Below are positions 54,083-63,318 of a DNA stretch of 64,000 bases, piece by piece. Origin of the DNA: Roseimicrobium gellanilyticum (GTDB lineage: Bacteria > Verrucomicrobiota > Verrucomicrobiia > Verrucomicrobiales > Verrucomicrobiaceae); the NCBI RefSeq assembly GCF_003315205.1, contig NZ_QNRR01000016.1, forward strand, positions 1-64,000, in the 5' to 3' direction. The notes beneath the pieces were generated by a model that had not been told where the DNA came from, did no database searches, and saw nothing but the letters and a program-made list of their open reading frames with translations. Made by a program: the position numbers and the translations under genes. Each line of letters starts with the position of its first letter. The stretch's first letter is position 1.

Positions 54083-55147
54083 CTACCTCACCTTCACCGT
54101 CACCTCACGCACGGAGAAGGCGTCCTCTCCTGAGAATACGAGGTGCAACGTCCTGCCATCCTCGCTCATCCACTTCGTGGGAAAGTCGCCATGCTCGCCG
54201 GGGCCGACGTCCCATTTTTCCGTAAAGTAAGCGGTGGTCCAGGGGCCCCAGGGTTCAGGAGCGTCGTACACAGCGAAGCCGCCGGTGTATCTGGTGTCAC
54301 CGCGATCCTTCGCTCCGGCAGGCAAAGGGATGTGCTGCCACCACAGGTAGCGCTTCAGTGGCGCGCAGTACGTCATGGCGGAGCGCAGGCAGGCATCGCG
54401 ATGTTTGAAAACGGGACCGCGCTGCGTGATGTCGCGCGACCACTGCGGCTGGCCAGTGGCATCGAGTTTCACGAAGAACTCCCAGGCCTCGCGCGAGGTG
54501 AGCTTGTCCTTTGGCGCGCGCATCAGGATGAAATGATCTGCAGGCGTATCGGCGAGAGGTCCATCGTGGGAGTAGGCGTACACGTAGCTATCGCGCGCGC
54601 CCGCGTAGTCCTTGCCGAAGTTCACAAAACCCATCATACCGAACTCGGCGAACTTCCACTCGGCGAAGGTCCAGGTCTTCGCATGATCACGTGACCAGGC
54701 GAGCTGCGTCTGGCCGCCTTTGTTGTCCGCATGGCCGAGCCACAGGTAGAGCGTACCCTCCACGCTGAGGATGCCCCAGCCCTTCTTGCCATCGCGGCCC
54801 TGTCCCACCTGCTCGGCAAGTGAGCGGACGTTTGCGCCAGTGAACTTGTCGGGAGTGCCGGTGACGCGGGCGAAGCCGAGGCTGAGCTTCTGTTTTACCT
54901 TCGGCACAAAGCCGGTGCCGTCTCCCCACGTGGTGTACAGCGCGTCGTCATCCGCCCATGTGAGCGGCCAGTTGTCGCCATCCTTGGCCATGCGCAGGAT
55001 GGTTTCGTTGGAGGCCCACTCCATGCCGGCGATGACGGGGCTGGGTGGGTATGGGGGGTCGGCGGAGAAAGCCGTGGTGAGGGGGACGAGGAGGGTGAGC
55101 AGAAGGAGCACCACCTGAGCGCGGATACATTGAGATGGAGGCTTCAT
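54083..55147 (-). CDS. Exported DUF4185-type protein (five-bladed-propeller hydrolase-like)
   Basis: A 354-residue protein with a signal peptide (MKPPSQCIRAQ, cleaved near FSA). The body has propeller-like repeats: 'WPLTWADDDALYTTWGDG' near residue 50, 'TQLAWSRDHAKTW' near 140, 'YTGGFAVYDAPEPWGPW' near 300. This is the DUF4185 pattern, related to GH43/GH68-like folds. It probably acts on plant or microbial polysaccharide, but no catalytic residue is certain. The pectate-lyase-like gene ends 58 bp upstream on the same strand, suggesting a shared transcript. Confidence 0.7.
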   Translation of the reverse strand: MKPPSQCIRAQVVLLLLTLLVPLTTAFSADPPYPPSPVIAGMEWASNETILRMAKDGDNWPLTWADDDALYTTWGDGTGFVPKVKQKLSLGFARVTGTPDKFTGANVRSLAEQVGQGRDGKKGWGILSVEGTLYLWLGHADNKGGQTQLAWSRDHAKTWTFAEWKFAEFGMMGFVNFGKDYAGARDSYVYAYSHDGPLADTPADHFILMRAPKDKLTSREAWEFFVKLDATGQPQWSRDITQRGPVFKHRDACLRSAMTYCAPLKRYLWWQHIPLPAGAKDRGDTRYTGGFAVYDAPEPWGPWTTAYFTEKWDVGPGEHGDFPTKWMSEDGRTLHLVFSGEDAFSVREVTVKVR

Positions 55148-55205
55148 GGCTGCGAGAGAAGGCAAAGCTTGAACTCCTCGCGAAGGGACTCGCGAGCTAC
55201 GTTGG

Positions 55206-56564
55206 TTACAGGCCATTCATCCATACTTCGAGGTGGGTGCAGCCGCTGGGTGAAGAGGGCTTGTTGGCGTCGGTGGGATCGCTGGGATTGAGACCCTGGG
55301 ACTGTTCCCAGGCGTCGGGCAGGCCGTCGTTGTCTTGATCGGGCAAGGGGTCTTTGCTGGTGAGTGTGGGCCACGCATCATCCGGAATGGTCATTCTCCG
55401 ACGGCCGGTGCCATCGCGCACGCCGTCGATGATGCTGCTGTCTGCGGCATCGCGTGTGGGTTTGCTGGCGCCGACGATTTCGAGGGCGCGCTTGTAGGCG
55501 TCGATGGCCTTGAGGTTTTCCTTTTCGGTGAGCGGCTCCAGAGGCAGCGGTGTTTCTCGATGGATAAGGATGCTGCCGGAGCTTGGAATGAGGAGGTCTG
55601 ACTGCGGTGTCGCGGGACGTGAGACCGTGCCATCGCCAGAGACATTGCCTTCGAGGAAGAGTTCGGCCGTGCCGCCTTTGTAGATGACAAAGGCGCGATT
55701 GCGATAAGGAGCTGCGGTGTCGGGGCCGGGTTTGAGATAGTTCCCCACATAGTTCATGGAGATGCGCTCGGGCTGTTCGAGGTAACCGGCGCCCGTGTAG
55801 CCGGGACCGGAATCCCAATTGAAGAGTACGTTATGCCGGAAGTCGATACGGGGACCGGGATCGTCGGCATGTCCGGGTGAAGTCTGATAACCGCCGGGGC
55901 GAGGATTGCGTGAGCGGTTGCACGCATAGAGATTGTACAGATACGAAATGGCGCCGCGATGCGAGCCGATGATGGAGCCATACGAATGCTCCGTGAGCGC
56001 CTCCGCGATGAGGCAGTGCTGCACGGTGACGCGGTCGGAATCATTCGTGACAGAGAGGCATTCATCCGTGCTCCACGTGGCGGAGCAGTGATCCACGATG
56101 ATGTCGCGGGCATCCCAGATGCTGATGGCATCCCGTTCGCTGGCCTTGGAGGTCTTGTCACCGGGGCGGCAGCGCAGGTAGCGCACGATGACATCATGCG
56201 TCGCGCCGATTTGCAGGTCGTAGCCTTTCAGGCAGATGCCATCACCGGGCGCAGTCTGACCGGCGATGGTGATGAAGGGATGCGCGATGCGGATGGGCTT
56301 CTGCAACTCGATGGTGCCGGAGACGCGGAAGAGGATGGTGCGTGGCTCGCGCATCTCCACCGCGGCGCGCAGGCTGCCGGGACCGGAGTCGTTGAGATTC
56401 GTGACGGCGATGGCATTGCCGCCGCGTCCGCCTTTGGACCACTTGCCCGCACCTTCAGCACCGGGGAAGGCGGGCAGGCGTGAGGGTGGTGTGGTTTTTT
56501 GGGCGTAGAGGGTGCTGAGAGCTGTAATGCCCCAGATGCCTGCGAGGAGAAGGAGGGGCTTCAT
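55206..56564 (-). CDS. Exported pectate-lyase-like right-handed beta-helix protein
   Basis: A 452-residue protein starting MKPLLLLAGIWG, with a signal peptide and a right-handed beta-helix of the pectate lyase family: A-F-P-G-A-E-G near the mature N-terminus, 'GGRGGNAIAVTNLNDSGPG', 'IAGQTAPGDGICL', then D-A-I-S-I-W-D and V-D-H-C-S, which are the calcium-binding and catalytic region of family 1-like lyases. It ends in D-Q-D-N-D-G-L-P-D-A-W-E, a calcium-binding thrombospondin-3-like motif. Probably cleaves pectin or a related polyuronate outside the cytoplasm. Confidence 0.87.
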   Translation of the reverse strand: MKPLLLLAGIWGITALSTLYAQKTTPPSRLPAFPGAEGAGKWSKGGRGGNAIAVTNLNDSGPGSLRAAVEMREPRTILFRVSGTIELQKPIRIAHPFITIAGQTAPGDGICLKGYDLQIGATHDVIVRYLRCRPGDKTSKASERDAISIWDARDIIVDHCSATWSTDECLSVTNDSDRVTVQHCLIAEALTEHSYGSIIGSHRGAISYLYNLYACNRSRNPRPGGYQTSPGHADDPGPRIDFRHNVLFNWDSGPGYTGAGYLEQPERISMNYVGNYLKPGPDTAAPYRNRAFVIYKGGTAELFLEGNVSGDGTVSRPATPQSDLLIPSSGSILIHRETPLPLEPLTEKENLKAIDAYKRALEIVGASKPTRDAADSSIIDGVRDGTGRRRMTIPDDAWPTLTSKDPLPDQDNDGLPDAWEQSQGLNPSDPTDANKPSSPSGCTHLEVWMNGL

Positions 56565-56617
56565 GGGACTGCGGTCGGGTCGGTTGGTTGGTAAAGGGGC
56601 GTTGGGAGCGGCGGTCT

Positions 56618-56720
56618 GCATTGGATTCAACACAGAGCCACAGAGACGCAGAGGAACTTCGGAGACTGAAACTGAGGCTATGGGTGCTTCAGAAGCGCCT
56701 CTCCGCGTCACCCCTTCTCT
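56618..56720. repeat. Dispersed repeat, cagagacgcagagg family
   Basis: A single arm (ctgcattggattcaacacag to acttcggagactgaa) in the same orientation as 20619 and 25976, followed by a short answering word (cttctctgcgtctccgtttc, 56707-56726). It fills most of the 202-bp gap between two minus-strand genes. Confidence 0.82.
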
Positions 56721-56766
56721 GCGTCTCCGTTTCTGGCCGAAAACCCACACGATCCACCACCCGCTC

Positions 56767-57696
56767 TCACCCCCACCACTCACGCAGCACCGCGAAGTCA
56801 CGCTTTGTCGCGGCGATGGCTTCTTCCTTATACCCGGGCTGCTCCATGTTTCCCTTCAGGTACTCCACATGCAGGGAGATCGGACCGGTGAAGCCAATCT
56901 TCTTCAGCATGGCCACGTGTTCCTTGCCCACGACACCTTCCCCGAGAGGGCAGCCCTCGGCTCTTTTCTCGCCCCACTTGAAGTTCTTGAAATAGACAGC
57001 GCCGATGCGGTCGCGCACGAGATTGAGTTCCAGCGGCCAGGAGAGGCTGCCCTCCACGGTGGCGTGAAAGAAGTCGAACGCGAAGGCCCAATCCTTCGCC
57101 GGATAGTCCTGCATGAGGGTGAAGACATCCCACACCGGAGCACCGAGGTAGTCTTTGCCCGAGTGATTCTGGTACAGCGGCTGGATGCCAATCTCACTGC
57201 TCAGTGCGATGAGGTCCTTGAACTTCGCCTTCCACTCCTGGAGCTGCGGCCAGATGGGCTTGCTCAGGTCGTACTTGTTGTAGTTCATCCGGTAGTGTGG
57301 CACGCCCAGGGCCTTCGCGGTGCGCAGGACTTTTTCGGTGTTCTGCTCCTTGCTCACCTCATTGATGCCGGAGGTCATGATGGTGAGGCCGAGCTTCCGC
57401 TTCTTCAGCTCTTCCACGTACTTCGGCAGGTCTTCCTCCACCCGTTCTGGTTCCACCTGGCCCTTTGGGCGGATGGGTGCCTCGATGCCCGTCATGCCGT
57501 CCAAGCTGGCGGCGATGTCTGCGATCTCCGCGTAGCTGAGGCCCTGCAGGTGCTTCGTGAAAAAGCAGTACTCCTGCGCGGCCTTGCCCCCCGCGGCTGC
57601 GGCCATGGCGGAGGAGCTGGAGAGCACCGGCGCCAGCGCGGATGCGGCACTGGCGAGAGAGGCGGACTTGAGGAAGTGGCGGCGGGAGGTGTTCAT
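56767..57696 (-). CDS. Tat-exported sugar phosphate isomerase/epimerase-like TIM barrel
   Basis: A 309-residue protein with a Tat signal (N-T-S-R-R-H-F-L-K-S, cleaved near AMA) and an AP-endonuclease-2 / xylose-isomerase-like TIM barrel. Likely metal ligands: Glu in G-I-E-A-P, H in Y-Q-N-H-S-G, D-F-F-H and a terminal H-V-E-Y. This family is heavily expanded in Verrucomicrobiota and Planctomycetes as exported sugar isomerases. It belongs to the minus-strand carbohydrate cluster with the pectate-lyase-like and DUF4185 genes and is divergent from the esterase (103 bp apart). Confidence 0.87.
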   Translation of the reverse strand: MNTSRRHFLKSASLASAASALAPVLSSSSAMAAAAGGKAAQEYCFFTKHLQGLSYAEIADIAASLDGMTGIEAPIRPKGQVEPERVEEDLPKYVEELKKRKLGLTIMTSGINEVSKEQNTEKVLRTAKALGVPHYRMNYNKYDLSKPIWPQLQEWKAKFKDLIALSSEIGIQPLYQNHSGKDYLGAPVWDVFTLMQDYPAKDWAFAFDFFHATVEGSLSWPLELNLVRDRIGAVYFKNFKWGEKRAEGCPLGEGVVGKEHVAMLKKIGFTGPISLHVEYLKGNMEQPGYKEEAIAATKRDFAVLREWWG

Positions 57697-57799
57697 GGCT
57701 GGCTGAAGCATGCGTGGGAGAAACAGGACTGGGCAAGAGAAACGTGACGGAATCGGTCCTTCTCGCCGTTCACTCTCCAGACTTTGTTCTTTCCTCTCC

Positions 57800-58690
57800 A
57801 TGCTCTGCCGTTTCCTTCTCGCTTCCATCGTACTGGGCTCAGCGATCTCCACCATCCCTCTCCACGCCGAAACCACCCTCACCCGCAACATTGAGTTCGC
57901 GAAGGTGGGTGATGTTTCCCTGAAACTGGATCTGTATGTGCCCTCGGGCACGGTGAAGTCGCCGCTGATTGTCTATGTGCATGGCGGTGCCTGGCGTGCG
58001 GGGGACAAGGAAGACATGCCGCTCGGCGCTCTGGTGCAGAAGGGCTTTGCCGTGGCAAGTGTGGACTACCGGCTCTCCGGAAGTGCACCGTTCCCGGCAA
58101 TGATCCATGACATCAAGGCGGCGATTCGTTTTCTCCGGGCTCATGGGAAGGAGCATGGCCTGAGTGACACGTCGCGCATCGCAATCGTCGGCAGCTCCGC
58201 AGGCGGCCATCTCGCGGCGCTGGTGGGCGTGACGAGCGGCGTGAAGGAACTGGAGGGCACGGTGGGCAAGGACCTGAAGGAATCCAGCAGTGTGGAGTCC
58301 ATCATCAGCCTGTATGGCGCCTCGAATTTGCAGAGCATCCTGGGGCAGACCATTCCTGCAGGACTGATCATCCGGGAACCAGCGCTGCATCAGTTGCTGG
58401 GAGGATTGCCGGACAAGCAGCCGCAGCTCGCGAAGCTGGGCAGCCCCGTGGCTCACATCGATGCGAGTGACCCGCCGCTGCTGCTCATCCATGGCGATGC
58501 GGATCCGCAGATGCCGTATGAGCAGTCACTGGAACTGAAGGCTGCGTACGAGAAAGCGGGGTTGCCGGCGCAGCTTATCACGATTCCGGGTGGGAAGCAT
58601 GGTGGGAAAGAGTTTCACGATGCCACGAGGACGGCACAGATGGCGGAGTTTTTGGAGAGCGTAAACACAAAGGCGAAGACCGCAAAGTAG
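57800..58690 (+). CDS. Exported alpha/beta-hydrolase, carbohydrate esterase-like
   Basis: A 296-residue protein with a signal peptide (MLCRFLLASIVLG, cleaved near LHA) and a BD-FAE/lipolytic alpha/beta hydrolase domain: oxyanion H-G-G-A-W (61-65), nucleophile Ser133 in G-S-S-A-G, Asp in H-G-D-A-D-P and His in G-G-K-H-G-G. Family members remove acetyl or feruloyl groups from plant polysaccharides, which fits the neighbouring pectate lyase-like enzyme. The start at 57800 removes a 30-residue non-hydrophobic extension. Confidence 0.87.
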   Translation: MLCRFLLASIVLGSAISTIPLHAETTLTRNIEFAKVGDVSLKLDLYVPSGTVKSPLIVYVHGGAWRAGDKEDMPLGALVQKGFAVASVDYRLSGSAPFPAMIHDIKAAIRFLRAHGKEHGLSDTSRIAIVGSSAGGHLAALVGVTSGVKELEGTVGKDLKESSSVESIISLYGASNLQSILGQTIPAGLIIREPALHQLLGGLPDKQPQLAKLGSPVAHIDASDPPLLLIHGDADPQMPYEQSLELKAAYEKAGLPAQLITIPGGKHGGKEFHDATRTAQMAEFLESVNTKAKTAK

Positions 58691-58838
58691 GCCGGAGGTT
58701 AGGCCTTCTGGCCTGACGTTGGATGTTGGGTCTTCTGACCCGACAGGGAGAGCGCGAGAGCGAAAGAATTTGCCTTGCAATCGTCAGGCTGGAAAGCCTA
58801 ACGCCCGCTGTCAGGCCGGAAGGCCCAACCTCCTTGCC
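58688..58838. repeat. Two copies of the ggccggaaggcccaacctcc repeat
   Basis: The first copy (58690-58742, ccggaggttaggccttctgg, then ttgggtcttctgacccgac) and the second, opposite copy (58783-58835, caggctggaaagcctaacgc, then aggccggaaggcccaacctc) form an inverted pair between convergent genes. A terminator function is possible because each contains short GC-rich hairpins, but no T-run follows. Confidence 0.82.
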
Positions 58839-58841
58839 TCC

Positions 58842-60032
58842 TTAAAAATCGAACAAGTCCTGCTGCGCAGCGGCCTTCACCGCCTGCTTCACGGACTTGG
58901 TGACGCGCTTGGGTTTCTCCACCGGGGAGAGAACGGGGCTCAGGGGTGCCGGGCCGCTACCATCGGCCTCGGGGGCAGGTGTCTCGGGCACGGAAACCAT
59001 GCTGGGAGCCTGCTCCTTCTTGTTCACGACCTCCACCGGACCTTCCTCTTCCTCAAATACGGGTACATCCGTGACGAAGACGGAGCCGGTGATCGCCTCG
59101 TCAGCCGCCGCGGGAGCTTCCGCTACCACATTCTCGATGCCCACAGGCTCCTCAGCAGGAGTGGCAGGGAGAGTAGAGGTCTCCTCAGGCTCGGGTGGGG
59201 CCTCGGCTTCCGGAGCGGCGACGGGGATGTCAGAAACTGGGGCTTCCGTCTCTGCCTCCGTTTCCGCGTCCGCGTCCGCGTCGGCTTCTGGCTCGGGAGC
59301 AGGCGCAGGCGTGGCAGCGGCGGCCGCTTTTTCTTTCTCCTTCTTCGCCTTCGCACCCTTCTTCGAGGCTCCGGCGCTGGTGGATGCCGGTGCAGCTTCC
59401 TCGAGCGGGATGCCCTCAATGATCACAAACTCGACGTGCACGCCATTCATCCGGCGCTGCAGGGTGTGGCCGAAGATGCGGCTGAGCACGCGCACCTCCA
59501 GGTCCCACACGGCGGGGAACATGCGGGCGACCTCGCCCAGCGGGCTGTGGTGGTCCACAATGCGGAGGCCGTGGGCATCGTCCAGGCACTGGCAGATCCA
59601 GCCGTCATTGCCACGCAGCTTCACCAGTTCCACGGCGCGCTCCTTGTGGCCGGTGCTCTTCATGCGGGCATTCCACTGCTCGACCTTCTGCTGGAGGAAG
59701 CTGTACAGAAGCCTCTCCGGGACAGTTTCTCCATAGGCCTGGGACACCAGGGCGAGCAGTCCCATGCACAGCTCCCCTCCCCAGCTCGGCAGCACCACGT
59801 CCAGCTTCTCCGTGGGACGGTAGATTTTTTCAGGGCGGCCCGTCTGCTTGGGACGACGCCACGTATCCACATACCCACGCTTCTTGAGATCATCGCAGTG
59901 CTGCTTCACGCCCATGTAGGACATTTTTAGAGCACCCGCCAACTCGTTCACCGACATGCCGCCACTGCGCTTGACGTGCAGGAGGATGTCCCAGGAAACG
60001 GATGGGGCTATTTCGCGGCCGTTGTGAAGCAT
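58842..60032 (-). CDS. Winged-helix transcriptional regulator with long acidic tail
   Basis: A 396-residue protein. Residues 5-80 form an ArsR/DeoR-like winged helix ('SWDILLHVKRSGGMSVNELAG', then 'MSYMGVKQHCDDLKKRGYVD'), followed by a domain of about 150 residues with C-Q-C and D-H-H that resembles the effector part of predicted SufR-like regulators. From about 225 to 375 the chain is Ala/Glu/Pro-rich, with an (A-D-A-D)-type stretch, and it ends in a basic patch and D-L-F-D-F. The start at 60032 suits the winged helix. It is divergent from the KamA gene with 163 bp between. Confidence 0.72.
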   Translation of the reverse strand: MLHNGREIAPSVSWDILLHVKRSGGMSVNELAGALKMSYMGVKQHCDDLKKRGYVDTWRRPKQTGRPEKIYRPTEKLDVVLPSWGGELCMGLLALVSQAYGETVPERLLYSFLQQKVEQWNARMKSTGHKERAVELVKLRGNDGWICQCLDDAHGLRIVDHHSPLGEVARMFPAVWDLEVRVLSRIFGHTLQRRMNGVHVEFVIIEGIPLEEAAPASTSAGASKKGAKAKKEKEKAAAAATPAPAPEPEADADADAETEAETEAPVSDIPVAAPEAEAPPEPEETSTLPATPAEEPVGIENVVAEAPAAADEAITGSVFVTDVPVFEEEEGPVEVVNKKEQAPSMVSVPETPAPEADGSGPAPLSPVLSPVEKPKRVTKSVKQAVKAAAQQDLFDF

Positions 60033-60195
60033 GGCGTGACGTTTCCGTCGGCTTCCATCCTGAAGAATTTCCCCCCCAAGGCAACCCTGCACTTTTGGAA
60101 TTTTTCGCACCAGAGCCTCTTGACAATCGAATTGATGATCAAGCGAAGAGATTGACACCTTGTTTCAGCCTCCCCACTATCCCTCCCAACAACCA

Positions 60196-61413
60196 ATGCC
60201 TCCGCGCACCCTCCCCGAAAAAGAGTTCCACTCCCACGCCCCCGGCTACTGGCAGGACAAGAACGTCACCCCCGAGCAGTGGAACAGCCACGTCTGGCAG
60301 CTCAAGAACCGGGTCACGACCCTCGCGGGACTGGAGGAGCACCTGACACTCTCCGAGGAGGAACGGGCGGGCGTTTTGCTTTCCGGGAACAAGCTGGCGA
60401 TGGCCATCACCCCCCACTATTTCAACCTCATCCACCCCACGAACCCGGACTGCGCCATCCGCCGGCAGGTGATTCCCCGCATCGAGGAGACCTGGGAGGA
60501 CCCGAATGAAATGAGTGACCCGTGTGGCGAGGACTCACACATGCCGGTGCCGGGCCTGGTGCACCGCTACCCGGACCGCGTGCTCTTCCTCGTGACGGAC
60601 CGCTGCGCCAGCTACTGCCGCTACTGCACCCGCAGCCGCGTGGTGAGCGGTGTGGGCGAGCAGGAGCTGCACACGGAATTTGAAGCCGCCTTCCGCTATC
60701 TGGAAGAACACACCGAAGTACGTGACGTGCTGCTGAGCGGGGGCGACGCCCTGCTGCTGAGCGACAACAAGCTGGAGAGCATCCTCAAGCGCATCCGCGC
60801 CATCCCGCACATTGAGTTCCTGCGCATCGGCTCGCGCGTGCCCATCTTCCTGCCGCAGCGCATCACACCGGAGCTCTGTCAGATGCTTGCAAAATACCAT
60901 CCCCTCTGGATGAGCGTGCACGTGAACCACCCGCGCGAGCTCACCACCGAGGTGAAGGAAGGCCTGGAGCGCCTGGCCAACCACGGCATCCCCCTGGGAA
61001 ACCAGAGCGTGCTGCTGCGCGGCGTGAATGACAACCCCGAGGTGATGAAGTCCCTCGTGCACAAGCTGCTGATGTGTCGTGTGCGCCCGTACTATCTCTA
61101 CCAGTGCGACCTCATCCAGGGAAGCTCGCACCTGCGCACCAGCGTGAGCAAGGGGGTGGAAATCATTGAGCACCTCCGTGGCCACACCACCGGCTACGGC
61201 GTGCCGCAATTTGTCATCGACGCCCCCGGTGGCGGTGGCAAGGTCCCCGTGAACCCCGACTACGTGGTGATGAAGGACGATCAGCGTACCCTCGTGCGCA
61301 ACTACGAGGGTGAGTTCTTCGAATATCCCGAGCCCGGCAACCAGGTGGCGACGTGGAGCAGCACTCCCGCGAACCGGCTTTCCATGATCTGGGAGCCCGG
61401 GGCGAAGTGGTGA
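60196..61413 (+). CDS. kamA: KamA-family lysine 2,3-aminomutase
   Basis: A 405-residue radical SAM enzyme. Cys137, Cys141 and Cys144 (C-A-S-Y-C-R-Y-C) hold the cluster. 'LLSGGDALLLSDNKLE' is the SAM/substrate region. P-G-G-G-G-K-V-P with Lys349 is the PLP-binding lysine motif, and 'LRGHTTGYGVPQFVIDAPG' is diagnostic of the aminomutase clade. It interconverts L-alpha- and L-beta-lysine. Length and motifs favour lysine 2,3-aminomutase over EpmB-type enzymes (about 340 residues). No downstream catabolic gene (kamD/E, kal) or acetyltransferase (ablB) follows, so it may make beta-lysine on its own. Confidence 0.88.
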   Translation: MPPRTLPEKEFHSHAPGYWQDKNVTPEQWNSHVWQLKNRVTTLAGLEEHLTLSEEERAGVLLSGNKLAMAITPHYFNLIHPTNPDCAIRRQVIPRIEETWEDPNEMSDPCGEDSHMPVPGLVHRYPDRVLFLVTDRCASYCRYCTRSRVVSGVGEQELHTEFEAAFRYLEEHTEVRDVLLSGGDALLLSDNKLESILKRIRAIPHIEFLRIGSRVPIFLPQRITPELCQMLAKYHPLWMSVHVNHPRELTTEVKEGLERLANHGIPLGNQSVLLRGVNDNPEVMKSLVHKLLMCRVRPYYLYQCDLIQGSSHLRTSVSKGVEIIEHLRGHTTGYGVPQFVIDAPGGGGKVPVNPDYVVMKDDQRTLVRNYEGEFFEYPEPGNQVATWSSTPANRLSMIWEPGAKW

Positions 61414-61906
61414 AGCGCCAAGGAGGTCAGGTCTCTGGCCTGACCGTGGGCGTTAGACCTCCGGTCTGACCAGCCTGAAGCGGGAACGTCGAGACTGAGG
61501 GCGTGGACTTCACCGCGCCCGGCACTATCACGACATTGGATTAGCCGCAAAAAGACGCAAAAGGCACAAAAGGTTTGGCGATGAGAGTGTGCATTCATCG
61601 AACCTTGCGCAATGAACGGACTTTTCTGGTTCGAAGAGTCAGTCTGCTCGCAGGCCGAAGGTCTGCAACAAGCCAGCCCAGGGCAACGCCCTGGGTCCGC
61701 AGAAAATTTCCGGGAGCCCTGAAAGGGCGGCATAAGAAGCCTGTAGACGAGGCTGTCGGTTTATTACGCCCTTTCAGGGCTGAGACGGCTTCCCGCCCTC
61801 TCCCAGGGCGTTGCCCTAGGCTGGCATATCCCAGACCTTCGGCCTGAAGCAACCGTCGCGCGGTGCTCAATCCGTCCGCCCATGGCGCAAAACTCAACAA
61901 GCGCCG
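61414..61906. repeat. Repeat-filled gap with a 200-bp inverted repeat
   Basis: The gap holds a ggaggtcaggtctctggcct repeat of the 58688 family (61422-61470), a 'gccgcaaaaagacgcaaaag' word (61543-61575), and a long inverted repeat. Its left side (61652-61745: gccgaaggtctgcaacaagc, cccagggcaacgccctggg, gccctgaaagggcgg) is answered on the right (61768-61852: gccctttcagggc, cccagggcgttgcccta, cagaccttcggcctgaagc). No gene or simple terminator is seen; kamA and the BNR gene are convergent across it. Confidence 0.85.
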
Positions 61907-63049
61907 TCACCTTTTTGCGTCAGCAAACCACGAGAGCGGGATGCTCTTGAAACGCAGGGAGAGGTCCTTGGTCCCGATGGGGAAATAGTAGTAGCTCAGC
62001 AGCACACGGTCACCCTGCGGGGTGATGCTGGTGTAGGCATAGGTGATGGTGGGATCGGTCTCAATGGCGCGGGGTGTGGACCACGTCTTGCCTTCGTCTT
62101 TCGAGATGGCACCGACGAGGGGCGTGCGGCGTCCGCCGTGATTCGCACCGAGCACGGTCTTCTCCGGGTCCTTCCATTCCACATTCGGATTCCAGACGAG
62201 GAGCCAGTCGCCTGTGCCCGGTAGGCGCACGAGGGAGGCAGGAGACTCGGGAGACTCGATGCTCCACGGTGTGGCCTCGCTCCAGGTCTCGCCACCGTCC
62301 CTGGAATAGGAGTGCCAGATCTTTCCGGTCTGGGTGCGGATGATTTGCATCACGCTGCCATCCTTGAGTTCGATGAGGCCGGGCTCCATGGCTCCGCGCT
62401 TGGGGGCGCTGAGCAGGGTGGCACTACGCTTCCACGTGCGGCCATCGTCATCCGAGAAGTAGACCAAGGTGCGAAAGTTGTCGTTCTTCGTCCAGACTTT
62501 CGAGGTGGTGGCAATGGGTGCGAGAAGACGACCTGAGGTGAGCTGGATGACGCGGGCGTTGTTCATCACGTGATAGCCTTCTTCCGGTGTGATGAGCACC
62601 GGTTCGCCGAAGGTGGCGCCATTGTCCGTGGAGCGACGCATGAATACCTTCAGATCCGTGAGTGAGTTCTTCCGCAGATAGAAGAGCAGCAGGTCACCGC
62701 TCGTGCTTGAGCGCACGAAGCTCACGGACATGACGTTCGTCTGGCCGCTGTTTTCCTGAAGCGTGTAGCGCGGTCCCCAGGTGCGGCCACCATCCGTGGA
62801 CTTCGCAGCGGAGATACGGGCAGCGGCGTTGTCTTCCGAACCGCCGTAGAAATCTGACCACGCGGCGAGCAGGGTGCCATCCTTGAGCACGATGATATCG
62901 CCCTCCGACTGGCGTGGTGCTTCGGGCGTGGTTCGGGCGATGAAGGACTCGATGATGTCCTGGGCGCGCGTTGATGGAAGTGCTGCGCAGAGCTGGAGCA
63001 GCAGCAGCAGTGCGATGAAAAGTGCGGAGGCGCGACCGGGGCGTGGCAT
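61907..63049 (-). CDS. Exported BNR-repeat (sialidase-like) protein
   Basis: A 380-residue protein with a signal peptide (M-P-R-P-G-R-A-S-A-L-F, cleaved near TRA) and a six-bladed-propeller sequence with five Asp-boxes (S-T-D-G-G-R-T-W, S-T-D-N-G-A-T-F, S-D-D-D-G-R-T-W, S-R-D-G-G-E-T-W, S-K-D-E-G-K-T-W). This is the exo-alpha-sialidase/neuraminidase-like superfamily. The Arg triad of true sialidases was not confirmed, so it may act on another sugar. The start at 63049 replaces an upstream frame reaching 63808 that overlaps the divergent DUF3445 gene. Confidence 0.85.
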   Translation of the reverse strand: MPRPGRASALFIALLLLLQLCAALPSTRAQDIIESFIARTTPEAPRQSEGDIIVLKDGTLLAAWSDFYGGSEDNAAARISAAKSTDGGRTWGPRYTLQENSGQTNVMSVSFVRSSTSGDLLLFYLRKNSLTDLKVFMRRSTDNGATFGEPVLITPEEGYHVMNNARVIQLTSGRLLAPIATTSKVWTKNDNFRTLVYFSDDDGRTWKRSATLLSAPKRGAMEPGLIELKDGSVMQIIRTQTGKIWHSYSRDGGETWSEATPWSIESPESPASLVRLPGTGDWLLVWNPNVEWKDPEKTVLGANHGGRRTPLVGAISKDEGKTWSTPRAIETDPTITYAYTSITPQGDRVLLSYYYFPIGTKDLSLRFKSIPLSWFADAKR

Positions 63050-63171
63050 GTAGGGCGAACGGTGGATGGCGTGATGATTTTGCAGGATGGAGGCCTGCTG
63101 AGAGGATGAAGGCACAAAGGGTCTCAACATCGACACAATAGGATGGTTCACCCATGAGGTGGCCGCATGCC

Positions 63172-63204
63172 CAAGGAACGGGAACGAGGCGTTCCCGCTC
63201 CTTG
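63172..63204. other. Hairpin in the divergent promoter region
   Basis: Arms of 15 bp with one mismatch (caaggaacgggaacg and cgttcccgctccttg) around agg. It lies between the BNR gene (start 63049) and the DUF3445 gene (start 63319). It may be a small dispersed repeat or an operator; nothing decides between these. Confidence 0.4.
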
Positions 63205-63318
63205 AGCCTAGGGCGATGCGCTGGAGAATGGTGCCTCGGGTGACACGCGGCTTCCATGGGCGTCTGCGTTCCTTCTTGAAAGCGAGACTGCCTGCATCGA
63301 CGCTGGCGTACTCTTCCC

